From: Halobacillus salinus
GTDB lineage: Bacteria > Bacillota > Bacilli > Bacillales > Halobacillaceae
DNA: 64,000 nucleotides
Direction of reading: 5' to 3'
Assembly: GCF_004684905.1 (NCBI RefSeq)
Contig: NZ_SRJC01000002.1
Span: forward strand, 124,001 to 188,000
The notes below the pieces were generated by a model, which did no database searches, had not been told where the DNA came from, and worked only from the letters and a program-made list of their open reading frames with translations. Position numbers and translations under genes: made by a program. Of this stretch, positions 60,900-64,000 are shown piece after piece (positions within the stretch are counted from its first letter, which is position 1; the number at the start of each line of letters is the position of its first letter).

Positions 60900-61784
60900 A
60901 TGTCTAAACCAGTAGTCGGTCTTGTCGGAACAGGTGTGATGGGTAAAAGTATGGGGCGGAACCTAATGAAAGAAGGCTACCCGCTTCATATTTACACACG
61001 TACTAAAAGTAAAGCATCGGATTTGGTAGATGAAGGAACTGTATGGGAAGACTCTGTGGCAATGTTGGCTCAACAATCAGACATAATCCTTACAATTGTC
61101 GGTTATCCTCACGATGTTGAGGGGATTTATTTCGGAACAGAAGGTATCCTTGCCAATGCAAGACCAGACTCGTATGTGATCGATATGACGACTTCTTCGC
61201 CGTCTCTCGCTGAAAGAATCAATCAAGAAGCACGAGCCAAACAGATTCATGCCCTTGATGCTCCTGTCTCTGGCGGAGATATCGGTGCAAGGAACGCAAC
61301 GCTGAGTATTATGGTAGGAGCAGATGAAGAATCAACGTTCTCTCATGTACTACCAGTTTTCGAAGCGATGGGAAGCAACATCGTACATCAAGGTCCAGCA
61401 GGAGCCGGCCAACATACGAAATTGTGCAACCAGATTGCCATCGCAGCAGGCATGATGGGTGTAGTTGAAGCTATTCTGTATGCGGAGAATGCTGGGTTAG
61501 ATCCTAAACGAGTTTTGCAAAGTATCGAATCAGGAGCAGCAGGCAGCTGGTCGCTCTCCAACCTTGCGCCTCGCATGATCGATCAAGACTTTTCGCCTGG
61601 ATTCTATGTAAAGCATTTTATCAAAGATATGACGTTAGCAATTGAATCAGCAGAACAAATGAAAGTACCTGTTCCGGGACTAGTGCTCGCCAAACAGCTT
61701 TATGAAGAATTGAGTAAAAACGGCGGCGATAATGATGGTACTCAAGCACTTTACAAGTACTACCAGCTGATGAAAGAATTCTAA
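60900..61784 (+). CDS. ykwC: 3-hydroxyisobutyrate dehydrogenase-family oxidoreductase (YkwC-like)
   Basis: 294 residues. NAD site GLVGTGVMGKSMGRNLM, DAPVSGGDIGARN substrate loop, catalytic Lys in GQHTKLCNQI, and KDMTLAIESAE. It oxidises a beta-hydroxyacid. ATG with GGAGAGAGG. It follows the YfmJ-like gene with a 55-nt gap that holds a hairpin. Confidence 0.85.
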   Translation: MSKPVVGLVGTGVMGKSMGRNLMKEGYPLHIYTRTKSKASDLVDEGTVWEDSVAMLAQQSDIILTIVGYPHDVEGIYFGTEGILANARPDSYVIDMTTSSPSLAERINQEARAKQIHALDAPVSGGDIGARNATLSIMVGADEESTFSHVLPVFEAMGSNIVHQGPAGAGQHTKLCNQIAIAAGMMGVVEAILYAENAGLDPKRVLQSIESGAAGSWSLSNLAPRMIDQDFSPGFYVKHFIKDMTLAIESAEQMKVPVPGLVLAKQLYEELSKNGGDNDGTQALYKYYQLMKEF

Positions 61785-61881
61785 GAATAATATTTTACCG
61801 ATAATCACCAAAGAGATTGGACAATATTGAACCCCCAATGCAATAACGATCAATAAAGTAGAACCTACCCCATCAAGCGTA

Positions 61882-61995
61882 GGCAACATACGTAGACTCC
61901 TGCGGGAACAGCACGAGGTGAAGGCCCCGGAAGAAAGCGTGTTTTGCTTTCTGAGGAGACTGAGGCCGTGCCCGCGGAAAGCGAAGTATGTTGCC
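61882..61995. repeat. Structured intergenic repeat, copy B
   Basis: The same core blocks as copy A: AGACTCCTGCGGGA (61894-61907) through CGCGGAAAGCGA. It is closed by a perfect 10-bp stem (61882-61891 with 61986-61995) whose sequence is unrelated to that of copy A. It occupies most of the 304-nt gap between the ykwC-like and RsbR-like genes. Confidence 0.75.
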
Positions 61996-62025
61996 GGAGC
62001 GACGCAGGGACGTCTTATTGCATGA

Positions 62026-62054
62026 CAAAACCCGAACGAACAGTTCGGGTTTTG
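62026..62054. terminator. Hairpin/terminator after the RsbR-like gene
   Basis: CAAAACCCGAAC (62026-62037) pairs perfectly with GTTCGGGTTTTG (62043-62054). It lies 35 nt beyond the minus-strand stop codon. No long T run beyond the stem, though its own arms are T-rich. Confidence 0.65.
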
Positions 62055-62088
62055 TAGTAGTTGTATTCTTTATAACTCAGACTTTATT

Positions 62089-62907
62089 CTATTCCTTTTT
62101 CTCAAAGCCGATGCTACTCAAGGCTTGTTGCACACTTGCCTTCGTTTTCACACTCTTGAATTCGATTCCCATGTCTACAACGGCTCTCGCAATCTCTGCT
62201 CTCATACCCGTCAGTGTGGTGTCGACCCCTACGAGCTCCATCGCCTGAATAACTTGGAACAAATGAGAGGCAACTACGGTATCAATCACAGGAACACCGG
62301 ATACATCGATGAGGAGATGATTCAGATCAAGCGAAGCTACCTGCTTCAACGAACTCTCCATTAAGCTTTGAGCTCGACTGCTATCCACTTCTCCTACTAC
62401 GGTTAAAACGGCAACTCCTTCTGCAACTGGTACCATAGGAGCCGACAATTCAGCAATCTTGACTTGTGTCTCTTCCCACTCTTCTTTATGCTTTTTGAGA
62501 TATACTTTCGTGATGTTATAAATGGCACTGTCGATCAGCGGCATCGTTTTTTTGTTCACGTCTATGATAGTAGAAGGTGTCCACTCATCCTCCGTCCATT
62601 CTTCTTCAAAAATAGACCAAATGGCTTTTCGTGTTAAGCTGAACATATGTAGAAGTTTATCTAATTTGATATCCTCTTGTATTGCCAAGCTCCCCATTTC
62701 GATACACCACTGCTTCACTTCACGATCAGCTTCCTCTTTTTCCAATTCACCAGAGAGCAGAAAACTTACATGACCAAAGAACTCGTCACGCTTCTCTCTG
62801 AGACTTTGCAGAGTCCAAGGATTATCATCTAACAACTCTACTTTCTCAGCCAATACACTTGGATTCAGTGTTAATTTATTGCCTATGTACATTTCCTCTT
62901 TATTCAT
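62089..62907 (-). CDS. RsbR-type stressosome protein (STAS domain)
   Basis: 272 residues. A helical N-terminal sensor half precedes a C-terminal STAS domain with HLLIDVSGVPVIDTVVASHLFQ and TLTGMRAEIARAVV. RsbR paralogues form the stressosome that releases RsbT and switches on sigma-B. The usual phosphorylated Thr/Ser positions seem to be T215-like in VIDTVV and T in LTGMRAE. No rsbS/rsbT lies beside it, so it is a stand-alone paralogue. ATG start. Confidence 0.82.
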   Translation of the reverse strand: MNKEEMYIGNKLTLNPSVLAEKVELLDDNPWTLQSLREKRDEFFGHVSFLLSGELEKEEADREVKQWCIEMGSLAIQEDIKLDKLLHMFSLTRKAIWSIFEEEWTEDEWTPSTIIDVNKKTMPLIDSAIYNITKVYLKKHKEEWEETQVKIAELSAPMVPVAEGVAVLTVVGEVDSSRAQSLMESSLKQVASLDLNHLLIDVSGVPVIDTVVASHLFQVIQAMELVGVDTTLTGMRAEIARAVVDMGIEFKSVKTKASVQQALSSIGFEKKE

Positions 62908-63066
62908 AGTACGTTCCCCTCACCGAATATCATTATACTTGTATAATATACATTTATTCGATGTTTGTAAAATCATACTAGGACTATACTAGAGATAGAA
63001 TTTATTTTACGACACAGTCCGCTTTTCCTTTACAATAGAATTATCAAAAGAAATTGGAGGTACACG

Positions 63067-63228
63067 ATGAATAAAGGTACACTGATTCTCTTCACCCTTC
63101 TATGTATCGCATTCATTGCGAACGGGTTATATCGGGGACTAGTCCAAGATCAATGGATTTCTCTTCTCTTGGCAATCGTCGTCATCATTTTCGGTGGTTA
63201 TCGTCTAATAAAAAAGCAAAATAAATAA
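63067..63228 (+). CDS. Small two-helix membrane protein
   Basis: A 53-residue ORF with TTGGAGGT before its ATG and two hydrophobic stretches (LILFTLLCIAFIAN and WISLLLAIVVIIFGGY) around a short polar loop, ending in KKQNK. No known family recognised. The strong ribosome binding site and clean topology make it a likely gene. Confidence 0.65.
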   Translation: MNKGTLILFTLLCIAFIANGLYRGLVQDQWISLLLAIVVIIFGGYRLIKKQNK

Positions 63229-63242
63229 CTGGCTAATATAGG

Positions 63243-63273
63243 AATAGGGCAGGGAACGAGATTCTGCCCTATT
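63243..63273. other. Hairpin between converging genes
   Basis: AATAGGGCAG (63243-63252) pairs with CTGCCCTATT (63264-63273). It lacks T runs, so terminator function is uncertain. Confidence 0.45.
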
Positions 63274-63640
63274 ACGCATATCTTGGCAAGTCATAACGCC
63301 CGAACCATTGGTGGCGGTTGTCAGATACCCACTTGTATAAAGGATCGCCAATTCTACTTACTCCTGGAAGATAAAGCAAAAGTCCAAGTACAGCAAACAT
63401 CGGGAGTGCTAAGAGCAGCCTCCGGATCGTATAAAACCCTTGCTTAATTTCCCCTTCTTTTGTCAGCATGTGAATTTCAGCTAACGTGTCGCGGCCATCC
63501 AGATAGGGATACAGCCCTTCCCTCTCTGTTTCTTGCACGGCAACCCATTTAATTTGATTCGCCCAATCGAACAATCGAAATGTTTTTTTAAAGTAAAAGC
63601 AAAATGGACATTGCGCATCATAAAATACGACATGTTTCAT
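63272..63640 (-). CDS. DCC-family thiol-disulfide oxidoreductase-like protein (DUF393)
   Basis: About 122 residues. Opening HVVFYDAQCPFCFYFKK has the CxxC motif of DUF393. LPMFAVLGLLLYLPG is a hydrophobic stretch, and ending WVSDNRHQWFGR is a family trait. Redox role suspected but unproven. ATG 63640 with GAAGGGG; it overlaps the upstream gene by 4 nt. Confidence 0.8.
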   Translation of the reverse strand: MKHVVFYDAQCPFCFYFKKTFRLFDWANQIKWVAVQETEREGLYPYLDGRDTLAEIHMLTKEGEIKQGFYTIRRLLLALPMFAVLGLLLYLPGVSRIGDPLYKWVSDNRHQWFGRYDLPRYA

Positions 63641-63999
63641 GTGAGATCCCCTTCCCATGATAGTTCGACTTCAATCCAGCCTCTCACGCCATTGATGAAC
63701 CAAACTTCTTCACATTCAAGCAGATCATGAAGGTGTAATACCCTTTCCCTAATGGCTCCTTCCTCTAACAAGCGCTCCCGAAAGGTACCCGCTAATAAAC
63801 CTGAATTAACCGGAGGGGTGAAGTAGTGACCGTTCATCTTCACTACTAGATTTCCTATCGTGAACTCCGTGAGCTGCTGTCTCGTATTCCACAAGAGTAC
63901 TGTATAGGCATCCGGGTCATAATGTTCTTCATATACCAAGCGGTGCGTGGTCTTATGGAATAGAAAAGGGTTTTGTTCATCAACAGGAGACTTGGCCAA
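63637..63999 (-). CDS. Aminodeoxychorismate lyase-type domain (pabB/pabC), cut by window end
   Basis: The visible 120 residues are the C-terminal part of a class IV aminotransferase-fold domain: LTEFTIGNLVVKMNG, FTPPVNSGLLAGTFRERLLE and VWFINGVRGWIEV. The lead-in HKTTHRLVYEEH is typical of PabC domains fused to PabB. The gene runs past the window edge, so the start is missing. It would release 4-aminobenzoate for folate synthesis. The end overlaps the DUF393 gene. Confidence 0.78.
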   Translation of the reverse strand: MAKSPVDEQNPFLFHKTTHRLVYEEHYDPDAYTVLLWNTRQQLTEFTIGNLVVKMNGHYFTPPVNSGLLAGTFRERLLEEGAIRERVLHLHDLLECEEVWFINGVRGWIEVELSWEGDLT

Positions 64000-64000
64000 C

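Overview
The window looks like a chromosome segment of a moderately halophilic, low-to-mid GC Bacillaceae bacterium, most like Halobacillus or a close relative (Pontibacillus, Thalassobacillus). The grounds are strong GGAGG-type ribosome binding sites, frequent TTG and GTG starts, sigma-A promoters, acidic proteins, and Bacillus-type genes (treP-treA-treR, ypmR-ypmS, ypcP, bioY with a BirA-like box, RsbR-type proteins, RRNPP regulators, an Sda-like peptide). No rRNA, tRNA, CRISPR array, phage or insertion sequence was recognised. All product names rest on recognising sequence, not on database searches.

Region 1 (166-19156, all minus strand) is a 16-gene surface polysaccharide (capsule/EPS) locus with overlapping or closely spaced genes. 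From the promoter end it encodes a UDP-sugar C4-epimerase/6-dehydrogenase fusion, an EpsD-like glycosyltransferase, an EpsL-EpsM fusion, an EpsN-like aminotransferase, a Wzz/BY-kinase protein with a ruined ATP site, a Wzy-like polymerase, a Wzx flippase, a sialyltransferase-like glycosyltransferase, a PtmE-like CBS nucleotidyltransferase, a CMP-nonulosonate synthetase, a sugar dehydrogenase, an SDR, NeuC, NeuB, a NodB-type deacetylase and a formyltransferase. Together they would make a Wzx/Wzy-type polymer carrying a sialic-acid-like sugar that may be deacetylated and formylated.

Region 2 (19304-36000) is mostly housekeeping: prolidase, a small haem-copper-oxidase-like membrane protein, a glucose/sorbosone dehydrogenase lipoprotein, BioY, an AhpD-like protein, an orphan adenine methylase, an Fe-S helicase with a nuclease domain, YpmR/YpmS, cysteine synthase, a TRIC channel, an XRE-PAS regulator followed by an overlooked 50-residue Sda-like protein, a YqjF-like protein, a ring-cleaving-dioxygenase-like VOC protein behind a 26-bp palindrome, and an Aquifex-type aconitase.

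Region 3 (35564-41150) pairs a secreted thermolysin-like protease with a divergent RRNPP (NprR/PlcR-type) regulator and a short exported peptide gene overlapping its stop codon. This looks like a complete peptide quorum-sensing cassette. A CstB-like persulfide dioxygenase/rhodanese with a CstR-type operator follows.

Region 4 (41800-64000) holds the trehalose operon (dedicated EIIA, treP, treA, treR) with two TreR operators and a cre-like site, two MFS exporters, nicotinamidase, TrhO, peptidase E-like, a PdxK/ThiD kinase, an alkyltransferase-like protein with an Fe-S nuclease, YhfK-like, a second RRNPP regulator without a peptide, YpcP exonuclease, aldehyde dehydrogenase plus DUF779 behind a perfect cre box, YfmJ-like and YkwC-like oxidoreductases, an RsbR-type protein, a DCC-family protein and the end of a pabB/pabC-type gene. 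Two copies of a structured repeat with unrelated but self-complementary end stems lie at 20-140 and 61882-61995.
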